A DNA stretch of 64,000 nucleotides from Halobaculum halobium (GTDB taxonomy: Archaea > Halobacteriota > Halobacteria > Halobacteriales > Haloferacaceae), in the NCBI RefSeq assembly GCF_030127145.1, contig NZ_CP126158.1, positions 1,240,001 through 1,304,000 of the forward strand. Reading direction: 5' to 3'. This document shows, piece by piece, positions 42,161 through 50,999 of the stretch (positions are counted from its first letter, which is position 1; each line of letters starts with the position of its first letter). A program made the translations under genes and the position numbers. The notes under the pieces were generated by a model that worked only from the letters and a program-made list of their open reading frames with translations, was not told the origin of the DNA and did no database searches.

Positions 42161-42180
42161 CGCTGCTAGACCTAGCAGCG
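42161..42180. promoter_or_regulatory. Perfect palindrome upstream of the membrane protein gene
   Basis: CGCTGCTAG (42161-42169) and CTAGCAGCG (42172-42180) are exact inverted copies separated by AC. The site ends the region 22-42 bases upstream of the ATG at 42138. It is a good candidate operator. Confidence 0.5.
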
Positions 42181-42425
42181 CCAGTAGGACCTATTCAGAG
42201 CGACGCCGGGAAAGAATATCAAATTACTTACTTAATATCCAGAATCCGGCCTCTGGATGTCCCCGGAAGAACAGTACTCAGCGTACAGTCTCCCGCCTGC
42301 TGACCGAGTCCACCGCTCAGAGGATGACTGGCATTCAGACTCGCGAGCGATGCGTTAGCGTCTGAGCCCTGTTACGCCCCATGCCATCCGAGAGAAGTAG
42401 AGGTGATGGCGAAGCGAGCAACTCG

Positions 42426-42688
42426 CTACAATAATTCAGAGATCGTCTCGGTCAAGTCCGCTAGGATATCTTCGGCTACCTCCAAACTCCGTCAACCCGT
42501 GATAACCACCTTGCCCGTAGCGAAGAGTGGGATAACGATATCCACGTCTTCTGGTCATTGAATGAGCCTTGGGAACTGCTCAGGCACCTACTTGGTCTTT
42601 CAGGACCTAACCCAATAGCGAGAGCGCTCAGATTGAGGTTTTGTCCCAATTCAGCCGGACAGACATTCCGGAGATTAGAGCGTATTTC
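42426..42688 (-). pseudogene. Decayed TATA-box-binding protein (TBP) gene, C-terminal repeat
   Basis: On the minus strand, broken frames spell the second TBP repeat: ELGQNLNLSALAIGLG, then in another frame VPEQFPRLIQ, a stop, PEDVDIVIPLFATGKVVITG, another stop, and RSLEVAEDILADLTETISEL. Intact haloarchaeal TBPs have LGQxLNLNAIAIGLG, YEPEQFPGLVYRL, LLFGSGKLVITG and a final helix in the same order. At least one frameshift and two stops are present, and the first repeat is missing. Extra TBP copies are common in haloarchaeal plasmids; this one is dead. Confidence 0.75.
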
Positions 42689-42738
42689 GGGACCGTAGAA
42701 TTAGGGGTTTGCTACGCTACAGACTGTCGAGGTCGCAA

Positions 42739-44727
42739 CTACGCCTCGGGTGTTTCTTCTGAGGACAGGACAGCCCGGATGCTAACAGCCAGCTCATCCA
42801 GGTTTGAGTTTCGGAAGTGTTCCGTAACTCGACGAACTGCTGGATCAGACGGTAACATTGTCCCGACTCCTGCTTGATCGAACGCCTCCTCGATCGTAGT
42901 TCTGTATGTCTTCGTCGTCACATACGCGAAGACAGCTCTGTATTGATCTTTGTGTGCTTCGAGGAATTCGACGAGGCGGTTTTGTACGCGATTGACTTGG
43001 TCGGTGTCCGCATCCGTCAGGAAGTAGTCATACGACAGCACTGCGTCGTGGGTTTCGAACTCTTGTGGAACGGGCCCGTATAATCCAGAGACAGAGACTT
43101 TTTCTACCTCATTCCAGAGGCCAGCTTCGCTGAGACGATTGGCGACTTCTAAGTGGGTCTTCGAATCACTGTACGGCTTCGTGTCGCTACAAGAGACTAT
43201 CAGACAGACAGGCTTCTCTGACGAGGGCTCAAATTGTTCGCGTCGAATATCGAAGTCATCGGGAGTGTGTTCGAGCGAGGTCTTTTGAGATGACTCGACG
43301 GCTAGTGATCCATCATCGTTGAACACGGTCTGTCGTAGCTCAGCGCCGTTAGAAGGAGCGTTTTCCGCAATGTCGAATCCTTCTGGAACCACCGAACGAA
43401 GTTCGGGCCATCTGCTCGCAGCGCGAGCGAGTCCGGCACCAAGATCCGCGTTTTGTCTAGCACGCTCTGTAAGGAGCGTATGCAGCGACCCGTCCATGAT
43501 GGCGTCTCGGACTTCGTTCACCTCCCGCTGGAACACGTGGAAGTTGTGATGTGCTATCAGCGCATAGAAATCGCTCTTCATGTATGACCGCGTCTCGCCG
43601 TCTCGCTTGATCTCAACCGGCTTGTATGAACGATCTGCCGCGAAGACCTCCTTCATATCGGCGACGCCTACGTCAGTCAATTCTTCGCATGCAGGGCAAT
43701 CACAGTTCCACTCGTCGGCTGTGAGTTCCGTCGCGTTAGTTTTCTTTCCGTCTTTGGGGTTGATGAAGTCCTGATGCTGTGCTGCCTGTACGTACGTGGA
43801 CGAGTCATAGCTGTCTACCCCGAGAGCAGCGATGAGAGGGGCTAATTGCCCTCCAATACCGAAGACGTGCAAAGCGAATTCGTCACGTCGGTTCGGCGGG
43901 ATCGCCATCGTAGCTCCCTGAACGATATCAACGAGCATTTCGATCTTTCCAGACCGTAGTGGGACAAGCGAGCCAACTGCGAACCCATCGAGTGAATCCT
44001 CGTAGTTAGTCCGCTCAAGCAGTTTTGAGACGTAGTATCCGACCTCGTCATGGCTGTGCCCATGGAGCGCGGCGTAAACCGTTGGATCCCAGTCTGCGTA
44101 CTTCTCATCTTCTTCTAAGAGCCTGAGACATTCGACGGCGCTGTCGATGCTCTTCTCAACCCGCTCATATTTTTCATCATCGGCGAGTCCAGGTGGGATC
44201 GGATAGTCAAGCGTGGCAAGCATGTCCGCTCCATAGTCGTACTGTAAATCAAGGATAGACCGAGGGTTAGTGTAGATTCCCCAGTCATTCTCTTCTCCCC
44301 CTTCCTCGGGATGTTCTCCGAACGTTCGGGAGTTCATGAGTTTGAACCCTCCCGAGTCGACGAACAGCGGTTTCTCGAACGCTGGTGGTTTTGGGTTGTC
44401 TTTTGGAGATTCGTGGTCGGTGAACCACTCGTGAAGGCCGCTCGCCTCAGTTCGCCATGTTTCGACGTGGTGTGGGCTGAGATTGAAATCCAGGAAGCTC
44501 ATCGCTTGGAACATCGCGCCCTGGAACTCGTCGTCGCCGAACAATCGGTTTCGGAGTCGGCTCCAGATGCCACCAGAAACGGGCGTCGGCCCGCCCATGA
44601 GGTTGAGGACTGGAAAGAACGCCGGAGTATCGACAGCACCGCCTAGGGGGGCCTCAGGGGTATACAGCCTACCGGTTCTGGCAGCTCCGACATCTGACTT
44701 CTGGAGCGATTCGAAACCACGTGTCAT
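42739..44727 (-). CDS. TGT-like base-exchange enzyme fused to DUF5591 (DpdA/ArcS-like)
   Basis: A 662-residue protein. Residues 1-420 are a tRNA-guanine-transglycosylase-like barrel: FVDSGGFKL (Asp124, general base), LGVDSYDSSTY (Asp308, nucleophile position) and a zinc site CDCPAC (342, 344, 347) with His393. The C-terminal part (about 500-620, LIVSCSDTKPYSDS ... VSGLYGPVPQEFE) matches DUF5591, the domain of archaeosine synthase ArcS. No PUA domain is seen. It would swap guanine for a 7-deazaguanine and perhaps convert its nitrile, in DNA (as DpdA) or RNA. The ATG at 44727 fits a TATA at about 44756-44762. Confidence 0.75.
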   Translation of the reverse strand: MTRGFESLQKSDVGAARTGRLYTPEAPLGGAVDTPAFFPVLNLMGGPTPVSGGIWSRLRNRLFGDDEFQGAMFQAMSFLDFNLSPHHVETWRTEASGLHEWFTDHESPKDNPKPPAFEKPLFVDSGGFKLMNSRTFGEHPEEGGEENDWGIYTNPRSILDLQYDYGADMLATLDYPIPPGLADDEKYERVEKSIDSAVECLRLLEEDEKYADWDPTVYAALHGHSHDEVGYYVSKLLERTNYEDSLDGFAVGSLVPLRSGKIEMLVDIVQGATMAIPPNRRDEFALHVFGIGGQLAPLIAALGVDSYDSSTYVQAAQHQDFINPKDGKKTNATELTADEWNCDCPACEELTDVGVADMKEVFAADRSYKPVEIKRDGETRSYMKSDFYALIAHHNFHVFQREVNEVRDAIMDGSLHTLLTERARQNADLGAGLARAASRWPELRSVVPEGFDIAENAPSNGAELRQTVFNDDGSLAVESSQKTSLEHTPDDFDIRREQFEPSSEKPVCLIVSCSDTKPYSDSKTHLEVANRLSEAGLWNEVEKVSVSGLYGPVPQEFETHDAVLSYDYFLTDADTDQVNRVQNRLVEFLEAHKDQYRAVFAYVTTKTYRTTIEEAFDQAGVGTMLPSDPAVRRVTEHFRNSNLDELAVSIRAVLSSEETPEA

Positions 44728-44749
44728 TGGACATCCCATCGTACTCGGG

Positions 44750-44886
44750 TACAGGGTTAAACTTGACCAGTGACAGCCACAATATTGGAATATTGATATA
44801 ATAGACCTCGATCAGGTCAGCGGTTGTAGAGCAGGACTGTCTCTATCCACGCAACGCTTTTGTCTTGGAGGATCGACGGAAGCGTA
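44750..44886. promoter_or_regulatory. Divergent promoter region of the TGT module
   Basis: The region holds GTTTAAC (44756-44762, minus strand), about 30 bases before the TGT gene start at 44727. An AATATTGGAATATTG repeat with ATATAATAG lies nearby (44782-44806). GGAGG (about 44867-44871) precedes the plus-strand ATG at 44887 and could be its ribosome-binding site. One divergent region probably controls both arms of the module. Confidence 0.45.
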
Positions 44887-45351
44887 ATGACCGAGTTGCT
44901 GATCCAGGGTTGTTCGCAACGCAAAAACGACCCCAATAAGCCGGTTCCACCGGAGCAGCTCTACGACGGGTACTTCTTCAGAATCTTAGAGGCAAACCGA
45001 TCAGAATCTGGGAGGAACATAGAAGTCGTAGTTCTCTCTGCGAAACACGGTTTCGTTACTCAGGAAGACCGGATCACAAAGTACGATACACAAATGACTC
45101 AGAACCGTGCCACTGAACTTAATTCAGATATAGTTCAATCGTTTAATGAGTACGTTCGTGATTCTGATTTTTCCGACGTGTGGGTGAACGTCGGTCAGCC
45201 GTATCTCAGGGCGCTCGATGGTATCGAGTCAGGTATTCAAGCAGAATTCCACTACCTACAGGGTAGGCTGGGTGAACGTGGACATCATCTCAAACGTCTC
45301 TTACAGGGAGACCACGAGACCGTCAAAGACGAACTCTCCCACATAGATTGA
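44887..45351 (+). CDS. DUF6884-like protein
   Basis: A 154-residue protein. LLIQGCSQRKNDPNKPVPPE with Cys9, then VVVLSAKHGFVTQEDRITKY, is the pattern (CSxxK ... LSAKYG) of DUF6884 and of the related ArcS/YaaA-like DUF5591 group. It may process a 7-deazaguanine base or bind nucleic acid. The ATG at 44887 follows GGAGG. Its TGA overlaps the ATG of the next TGT gene (TGATG at 45349-45353), so they are coupled. Confidence 0.65.
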   Translation: MTELLIQGCSQRKNDPNKPVPPEQLYDGYFFRILEANRSESGRNIEVVVLSAKHGFVTQEDRITKYDTQMTQNRATELNSDIVQSFNEYVRDSDFSDVWVNVGQPYLRALDGIESGIQAEFHYLQGRLGERGHHLKRLLQGDHETVKDELSHID

Positions 45352-46565
45352 TGACCAGTTTCGAAACATCCGCGCGAGTTGGTGACGCAAGAAGTGGAAA
45401 ACTCCACTGCCGAGACACAGTAGTAGAGACACCACACTTGTTTCCAGTAATAAATTTCTACTGTGGGGGACTCGCGCGTACTCACTTTGGCGGAGGTGTA
45501 TTTCGAACAGTCAAAGAATTCCTCTCAAACGAAGTTCCTGCGGCCAACGGAACAGATTATAGCGAATATTTCAGAGGTGTCATGACATCAGTTGCATCAC
45601 TGACTGATTTCGGATTGAGTAGAGAGCGATACCTCTCGTACCTCGAGACACCAGTCAAGTCCCGTCCGGAGTTCGCCGAATTCGATGGGGCGCTGTTCGT
45701 CGATTCGGGAGGCTACAAACTACTAAATGAGGGGTCGCTTAGTGGTACAAATTTTTCAATCGAGACGAGCCAGAAACTCATCCATGGGATACAACGAGCA
45801 TTTGGCGCGGACATCGCTGTCAATCTCGACCTGCCGTTCGAGGAAAGTGATGTGTATCGTGACCGCGTCAGCAAAACCGAAGCCACGGCTTCCTTCGCAG
45901 CCGAATTCGTGAACATGGATGCTGAAGGGTCAAGGCGCTACTTGACCGTTCATGGGTACTCAAAGGCGATGCTCGACCGGTTCTTTGACACAGTAGCACG
46001 GACACTCCCTGGGCCTATCGATCAGTTTTATGATGGAATCGCATTCGGTGGCTTAGTCCCGAAAAAAGACGATTTGAATGGGCTGATTAACGCCGTGTCT
46101 AGCTTAAAAACGGTTCTCGCAGAACGGAATCTGTCACATCTACCGATCCACGTTTTAGGAATCTCGGGACGTGCGATGCCGTTATTGATTGCCCTGGGCG
46201 TGGACACATTCGATTCCTCGACGTACCTCCATTCTGCGATCAACGGGAAGTACAGTACATCTCTATTTACTAGCACGAACGTGGCGGAAGCTGATTTCGA
46301 TATCTGTGACTGCCCAGTATGTACTTCTCCTGCACTCCGTCAACAAATGCGAGGTGACGCGGAGTACCAGAAGGACATCTTGGGTCCAGTTGCAGTACAC
46401 AATCTAATACTTCAACAACAATTTGTCAAACGGCTCCGCCGCTCAATAGCTGAAGGGAACCGTGAACAGCTACGAACGTTTCTTGAAAACGCGTACCAGG
46501 ACCGCCCGCAAAGTAGGAAGTTCGCGTATCGCGTGATCAACCAGACGCTGGGGTCGTACTTCTGA
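45351..46565 (+). CDS. Second TGT-like base-exchange enzyme (DpdA-like)
   Basis: A 404-residue protein with the same TGT-like core as the 42739 gene but without DUF5591. It has FVDSGGYKL (Asp118), LGVDTFDSSTY (Asp288), a zinc site CDCPVC (319, 321, 324) and His350. The two differ enough to suggest separate roles or a heterodimer, as in eukaryotic TGT. The DUF6884-like gene just upstream may supply the missing domain in trans. I use the ATG at 45351 rather than the TTG at 45348. Its stop overlaps the GHKL ATPase start. Confidence 0.75.
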   Translation: MTSFETSARVGDARSGKLHCRDTVVETPHLFPVINFYCGGLARTHFGGGVFRTVKEFLSNEVPAANGTDYSEYFRGVMTSVASLTDFGLSRERYLSYLETPVKSRPEFAEFDGALFVDSGGYKLLNEGSLSGTNFSIETSQKLIHGIQRAFGADIAVNLDLPFEESDVYRDRVSKTEATASFAAEFVNMDAEGSRRYLTVHGYSKAMLDRFFDTVARTLPGPIDQFYDGIAFGGLVPKKDDLNGLINAVSSLKTVLAERNLSHLPIHVLGISGRAMPLLIALGVDTFDSSTYLHSAINGKYSTSLFTSTNVAEADFDICDCPVCTSPALRQQMRGDAEYQKDILGPVAVHNLILQQQFVKRLRRSIAEGNREQLRTFLENAYQDRPQSRKFAYRVINQTLGSYF

Positions 46566-48103
46566 TGAGCGAACAACTCGAATACAGAAAACCGTCGGTC
46601 AACGAGGTGAACGAGTTTCTGGAGATCGCGAGCGATTTTCAGGACCCACTGGAACTGATCCGTGAAGCCTTATCTAACTCGTATGATGCAAAAGCCAGTC
46701 GTGTCACGATCGAAATTGACCAACGCTTCGACGGTCGAACGAGGATCCGGATCCAAGACGATGGGAACGGAATGGATGAGGAAGGACTAACGTCTTTTTT
46801 TGATCTCGGAAACTCAACTAAGGAAGACAGTATCGGATACAAAGGTCATGGAACGAAAATCTACTACAAGAGTGATCTAGTTGAGGTAGACACGGCAAAG
46901 GATGGAGTCGGCTATCGTGCCGTTATGGAAGATCCGTGGGAGAAACTCAACAGTCATGAACTCCCAGAGTACTCGCTGTATAGCGGAACAGGGGTCGACG
47001 AGACGTATACAAACATCGAGATTGTCGGGTTCCGGTCCGGTGAGGGATTTAGTGCTGGGAAGTTAACATACAACAGAATCAACCACTATATCAACTGGAA
47101 AACGATCGGTGGGTCGCTCGCACATCGGCTTGCTGCAGACCCACACGAGATGGAGATCAGAGTAGAGTTGGATGACGTGTTCGACGACACCAGAAACGAG
47201 TTGGTCCAGCAGTCCCGGTTCGAATTCCCTCAAGAGCGAACAGATCTTCAGAGGCTCGACGACATTGAATCCGCTTGTAAGCACTACCCATACCGTCAGC
47301 GGACAGTCGAAGTCAACGGAAGAGAAGTTACGTACGATATTGTAGGCTTTGTCGCTGGGAAAGAAGCTCGAGAAGAGCTCCCGACGTACGGGCGACACTC
47401 AACGCAATTCGGCATCTGGCTTGCCAAGGACCACATCAAAGTCGAGCGTGTCCCTAGTGTGGTTGGGTCAGATCACGAGACGCCGCGATTCTTTTTTGTC
47501 GCCAACTGCCAAGAACTGGAATTATCTGCGAACCGTGAAACAGTCCGAAACAAGTCGAGTGCACTGTTCGACGCCCTCGTATCAGATCTAAAGCGGTTCC
47601 TCGATCGAGTTGTTGAGGACCCATGGTACCGGGAATACTTAGCTCAGCGCAAAACCGTCGAGATTGAGGAGTCCGCAGATGAGGCCGCAGGGTCGATCCA
47701 AGATAGAATTGAGCGCGCCCGATATGCAAACACAGTCTCTGTGTCCAACTCCCACGAACTGATCGCACGGTGTACGGAGTATGCATCATCGGGCGGATCC
47801 TTCGGTCAAATTGTGGATTTCGACTCCACGGAGGACATTGAGGCAATCGTGGAAAAAGGAGGAGAGTATCGGGCAGTCGCGCTAACACCTTCGCTACACG
47901 ACCTCTTCGTGGCGGAGCGTGCGGTTCGAGAAGCCGACCAGATCATTTGCTGGGAGTACGGTGACTTGGATATACTCCGACAGATCGAGGTTGACGGATA
48001 TCTCGGCAGAGATATTCAGTTCGTCCTGTCGGCAGAAGAGCCGTACTGCGAACTTGATGGTGAGAGAATACCGGTCCTAGAGTTACAGCAATGTTTCTCG
48101 TAA
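46565..48103 (+). CDS. GHKL ATPase (Hsp90/MutL/MORC-like)
   Basis: A 512-residue protein. ELIREALSNSYDAKA is the N-box (Asn38, Asp41), DDGNGMD the G1 box (65-71) and GYKGHGTK the G2 box (91-98), so an ATP-binding Bergerat fold is complete. The domain after it (about 200-330) resembles the transducer domain of GyrB/MutL-type proteins. No histidine-kinase phosphoacceptor is seen. ATP-driven dimer clamping on DNA, as in MORC or MutL, is the natural model. The gene is coupled to the TGT gene by TGATG. Confidence 0.8.
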   Translation: MSEQLEYRKPSVNEVNEFLEIASDFQDPLELIREALSNSYDAKASRVTIEIDQRFDGRTRIRIQDDGNGMDEEGLTSFFDLGNSTKEDSIGYKGHGTKIYYKSDLVEVDTAKDGVGYRAVMEDPWEKLNSHELPEYSLYSGTGVDETYTNIEIVGFRSGEGFSAGKLTYNRINHYINWKTIGGSLAHRLAADPHEMEIRVELDDVFDDTRNELVQQSRFEFPQERTDLQRLDDIESACKHYPYRQRTVEVNGREVTYDIVGFVAGKEAREELPTYGRHSTQFGIWLAKDHIKVERVPSVVGSDHETPRFFFVANCQELELSANRETVRNKSSALFDALVSDLKRFLDRVVEDPWYREYLAQRKTVEIEESADEAAGSIQDRIERARYANTVSVSNSHELIARCTEYASSGGSFGQIVDFDSTEDIEAIVEKGGEYRAVALTPSLHDLFVAERAVREADQIICWEYGDLDILRQIEVDGYLGRDIQFVLSAEEPYCELDGERIPVLELQQCFS

Positions 48104-48184
48104 CATCGTCACAACTTCGGCGGGAGAGATTTGGGCGTCGTGTAACACGAGTGTTTATGTAGATTCCATCGCGGGATAATTGCA

Positions 48185-50674
48185 ATGTCCGAAGAGAACG
48201 ACGTTCCGCTCTGCGCTAAGCGTGTATTCCTATATCCGGGGGATCCGGATGGAACTGGCATCATCAAATACGACGCTGATGATTATATCGGTGGATACTC
48301 AGAAATCGATTTTGTTGACAGCACTCAGTTCATCCGCTCGCTTGAGGAGGATATCACGCTGAGGAACAGATCGCTACTACAAGTCACTGACGGGGCTAGA
48401 TTCGAGGTCCCCGAGTACCAGCGCAATTACAGCTGGACAGAAGATCAACATGAAGAACTGTGGGAAACGGTCCGTGAAATCCTATCGCTGCAATCAACGT
48501 CGGGACAGAAACCGTCAGACACGTACTTCGGAACGGTATACGTAGCTAAGTCTCCGAAGCAGGACAATGTTGAGGTTATTGACGGACAGCAGAGACTCTC
48601 GACTTTCGCAATCCTCCTCCATAACCTCGGAAAGAAACTTGACGAGAAGATTCCAGAAGTTTCTGGCGAACTCAGCTCCTACGCAGAACACGTCCGAGAT
48701 ATCTATATTGATGAGCTTCTCTACCGGCAACAGGGTCCGAAAGAGGTACCATTCCTCCAACTCAACGATCACGACAATGCGTTCTTTGAGGCTCTATTCA
48801 GCGAAGACGAGGACGTGGTAAAGTCCGTAGTAGAGAAGATGGATCAATATGACGGCCGGAAGACGAACGCCATCCAGCTGAAAGAACTTCTTGAAGAGTT
48901 TGAAGTCGATGAGGAAGTATACAGCGAAGTTGGATTGGACACCGACAACGGTGTTCTAGATTCGTTCCGTTACTACGCCGAATCGCATCAGAAACTCGTA
49001 GCCGCAGACGATTTTTACGGCGAGAAGATCGAACAGTTCCTCAACCACAAACGGTTCGAGACGGAAGAACACGAAGTCCGTGCTTTGGTCAATATGACCC
49101 ACTTCGTCTTGAGGTCGCTTCGCGTTTCCGAGTGTCTGTTCGAGACCAACGATCAAGAACTCCGGATCGAAGTGTTCCAGTCACTCAACGACCGTGGAGT
49201 GGAGTTAACGAAGATGGACAAAGTCCGAGCGCGTATCGTGGGGCGATTCCAAGGGGAATCCGATCAAGACAAGCAGATCGGTCGATGGGATTCCGTCGTA
49301 CAGGAGTTCGGTGGAAACGCTGACGATGTCGAGGAGTTCCTTGCACACTATTTCGCGGCCACAGAAAAGGAGTTCGAGACGGTCACTGATGCGAAGAATG
49401 AGTTGCTTGAGGCGTTCCGACTGAAGAATATCAGCCGAACGAGTATCAAATCGCGCCTCGCAAATCCGGGAGATGCGCGGGACTTCCTCGAGGAGTTACA
49501 GGAGTATGCAGTACGGTATCGTGAGATAACCAACGCAGATCTCGTGGACGATGACAAGCAGTTGAATCAGGACTACCGTGAGGAATGTGAGTCAATCCTG
49601 CGCCGACTGAATGGCCTCGGAACCAGTCAGTGGCGGCCGTTCGTTATGTACGTATATCAAAAGGTCACTGAGACTCCAGGACAAAACGAATTCCTCCGGG
49701 ATATTCTGAAGACAGTAGAGAATATCACGTTCCGTGTGGCGATTTCTCCGCACGTCGCGACCGTCGTTGACAGCACGTATCCGAAGTCGACCCAGAAATT
49801 CATCGAATTGGAGCGGTCCGGTAGTGAATTCGATGTGGAGAAAATCTCCAGAGAACTCATCGACAATATCGACAGTGGTGCTCGCCAGGTATTCGGAGAG
49901 GACTTTGCAGACAGCCTCATTTCCGAGAGTAACTGGCAGAATAACCAGACGAAGCAGTTGTTCTTGAAACTCGCAGACGAGTATTATCGTCGCGAGAACC
50001 GAACGGGGATTACGAAGACGGGGATCTCTGACGCCACAGATGAAGTTCATATCGAGCATATTCTCCCACTGAACTTCTTCCAGAAGTACAAGCAGAACCC
50101 GTATGCGTGGCCTGAGTTCTTTTTTAGTGGTGAAAGAGACAAGCCTTTGGAAGGTCGTATTGACCTTCTCCGTAGACACAAAGCTGCTGAGATAGACTCC
50201 GACTCAGACGGATCTGAAGTTGTAGAGCGGGTCGTTTCCTCCATTCAGGAGAACTTCGTCCGAGACCTGGGCAATATGATGCTCTTGGACTCCAAGCTGA
50301 ACCAGTCAATCAAGAATCGGCTGTTTTCGGTGAAACTCCGAGAATATCACAGCGAGCACGCCAAAGACCTCACCAATGTCGTCAACGAATTCTTCTCTGA
50401 GGGAGGAGCGATTGATGGGAGGTCGCTGAATGAGTTGTCTCGGATCGACTTGCCGGATGATGAGACGGACCCCGACGCAGCTAAGATAGTTACAGAGTTC
50501 AACAAATGGTGGAACTACGAGCGTGCTGTCGATCGTAAGGCCGAACTGATCACTGAGATCATAGATTCACTAAGCTTCAGCGTGATCGACGATGAGTTCG
50601 AGACGATCAGACCAAACGTCGAAGAGTTGGTCAGAGAGGACTACAATACGCGATTCATGTTGATGAGCGCGTAG
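48185..50674 (+). CDS. DUF262/DUF1524 nuclease (GmrSD-like)
   Basis: An 829-residue protein. The N-terminal DUF262 domain shows FEVPEYQRNYSWTEDQ and VEVIDGQQRLSTFAIL (DGQQR 133-137), a ParB-like NTPase motif. The C-terminal DUF1524 HNH region has VHIEHILPLNF (His622, Glu624, His625) and NMMLLDSKLNQSIKNR. The same two domains make the type IV restriction enzyme GmrSD, which cuts modified phage DNA. The gene starts 82 bases after the ATPase gene, with its own TATA-like GTTTATG (48152-48158), about 30 bases upstream. It probably is the effector of the module. Confidence 0.88.
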   Translation: MSEENDVPLCAKRVFLYPGDPDGTGIIKYDADDYIGGYSEIDFVDSTQFIRSLEEDITLRNRSLLQVTDGARFEVPEYQRNYSWTEDQHEELWETVREILSLQSTSGQKPSDTYFGTVYVAKSPKQDNVEVIDGQQRLSTFAILLHNLGKKLDEKIPEVSGELSSYAEHVRDIYIDELLYRQQGPKEVPFLQLNDHDNAFFEALFSEDEDVVKSVVEKMDQYDGRKTNAIQLKELLEEFEVDEEVYSEVGLDTDNGVLDSFRYYAESHQKLVAADDFYGEKIEQFLNHKRFETEEHEVRALVNMTHFVLRSLRVSECLFETNDQELRIEVFQSLNDRGVELTKMDKVRARIVGRFQGESDQDKQIGRWDSVVQEFGGNADDVEEFLAHYFAATEKEFETVTDAKNELLEAFRLKNISRTSIKSRLANPGDARDFLEELQEYAVRYREITNADLVDDDKQLNQDYREECESILRRLNGLGTSQWRPFVMYVYQKVTETPGQNEFLRDILKTVENITFRVAISPHVATVVDSTYPKSTQKFIELERSGSEFDVEKISRELIDNIDSGARQVFGEDFADSLISESNWQNNQTKQLFLKLADEYYRRENRTGITKTGISDATDEVHIEHILPLNFFQKYKQNPYAWPEFFFSGERDKPLEGRIDLLRRHKAAEIDSDSDGSEVVERVVSSIQENFVRDLGNMMLLDSKLNQSIKNRLFSVKLREYHSEHAKDLTNVVNEFFSEGGAIDGRSLNELSRIDLPDDETDPDAAKIVTEFNKWWNYERAVDRKAELITEIIDSLSFSVIDDEFETIRPNVEELVREDYNTRFMLMSA

Positions 50675-50792
50675 CTGAGTTGTAATACGGAGATTTTTGA
50701 CTCTGTTGAAATTCGTCTGATCTGACCTTGAGGCGATAGATTTCATTAGTCGATTTTGCTATCTTTTTAAATCACCGCGATAAACGGTCGAG

Positions 50793-50826
50793 CTAAAGAG
50801 TCGGTAATAGTTCGGCCTCGGCACTC
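50793..50826 (+). repeat. Right island boundary repeat (attR candidate)
   Basis: A direct copy of 28665-28698 (30 of 34 identical). AT-rich island sequence ends here and GC-rich core starts immediately to the right. Read on the minus strand, both copies end in the same frame with SAEA-K/E-LLPT and a stop, so integration preserved the 3' end of whatever lies there. Confidence 0.75.
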
Positions 50827-50888
50827 ATAGGGCTCGTCGTCGCACCGGAGCCACCCGGGCTCGGAGCGGTCGCCTCGTCATCGGCCAT
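50793..50888 (-). CDS. Possible 31-residue ORF whose 3' end is the integration site
   Basis: An ATG at 50888 opens a 31-residue frame (MADDEATAPSPGGSGATTSP, then MSAEAELLPTL) ending inside the right boundary repeat. The left repeat keeps the same last residues. The Ser/Gly/Pro-rich composition gives no function. The element may have integrated into the 3' end of this small gene, as integrases often do in tRNA genes; equally the ORF may not be real. Confidence 0.3.
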   Translation of the reverse strand: MADDEATAPSPGGSGATTSPMSAEAELLPTL

Positions 50889-50999
50889 CCACACCTTCCC
50901 CGCCGTGACGCAAGTGCGTTTCTCCTGGCGAGCGACGGACCGGACCCGTAGCGACGCCGCGTCCGTCAAACAGTTATCCCCCTCCGACCCGTGGCATCG

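Noticed and set aside
42739-44727. Calling this gene archaeosine tRNA-guanine transglycosylase (the housekeeping TgtA)
   Set aside because: It lacks the PUA domain, lies in an integrated island, and has a second diverged TGT beside it. The housekeeping copy is expected elsewhere on the chromosome.
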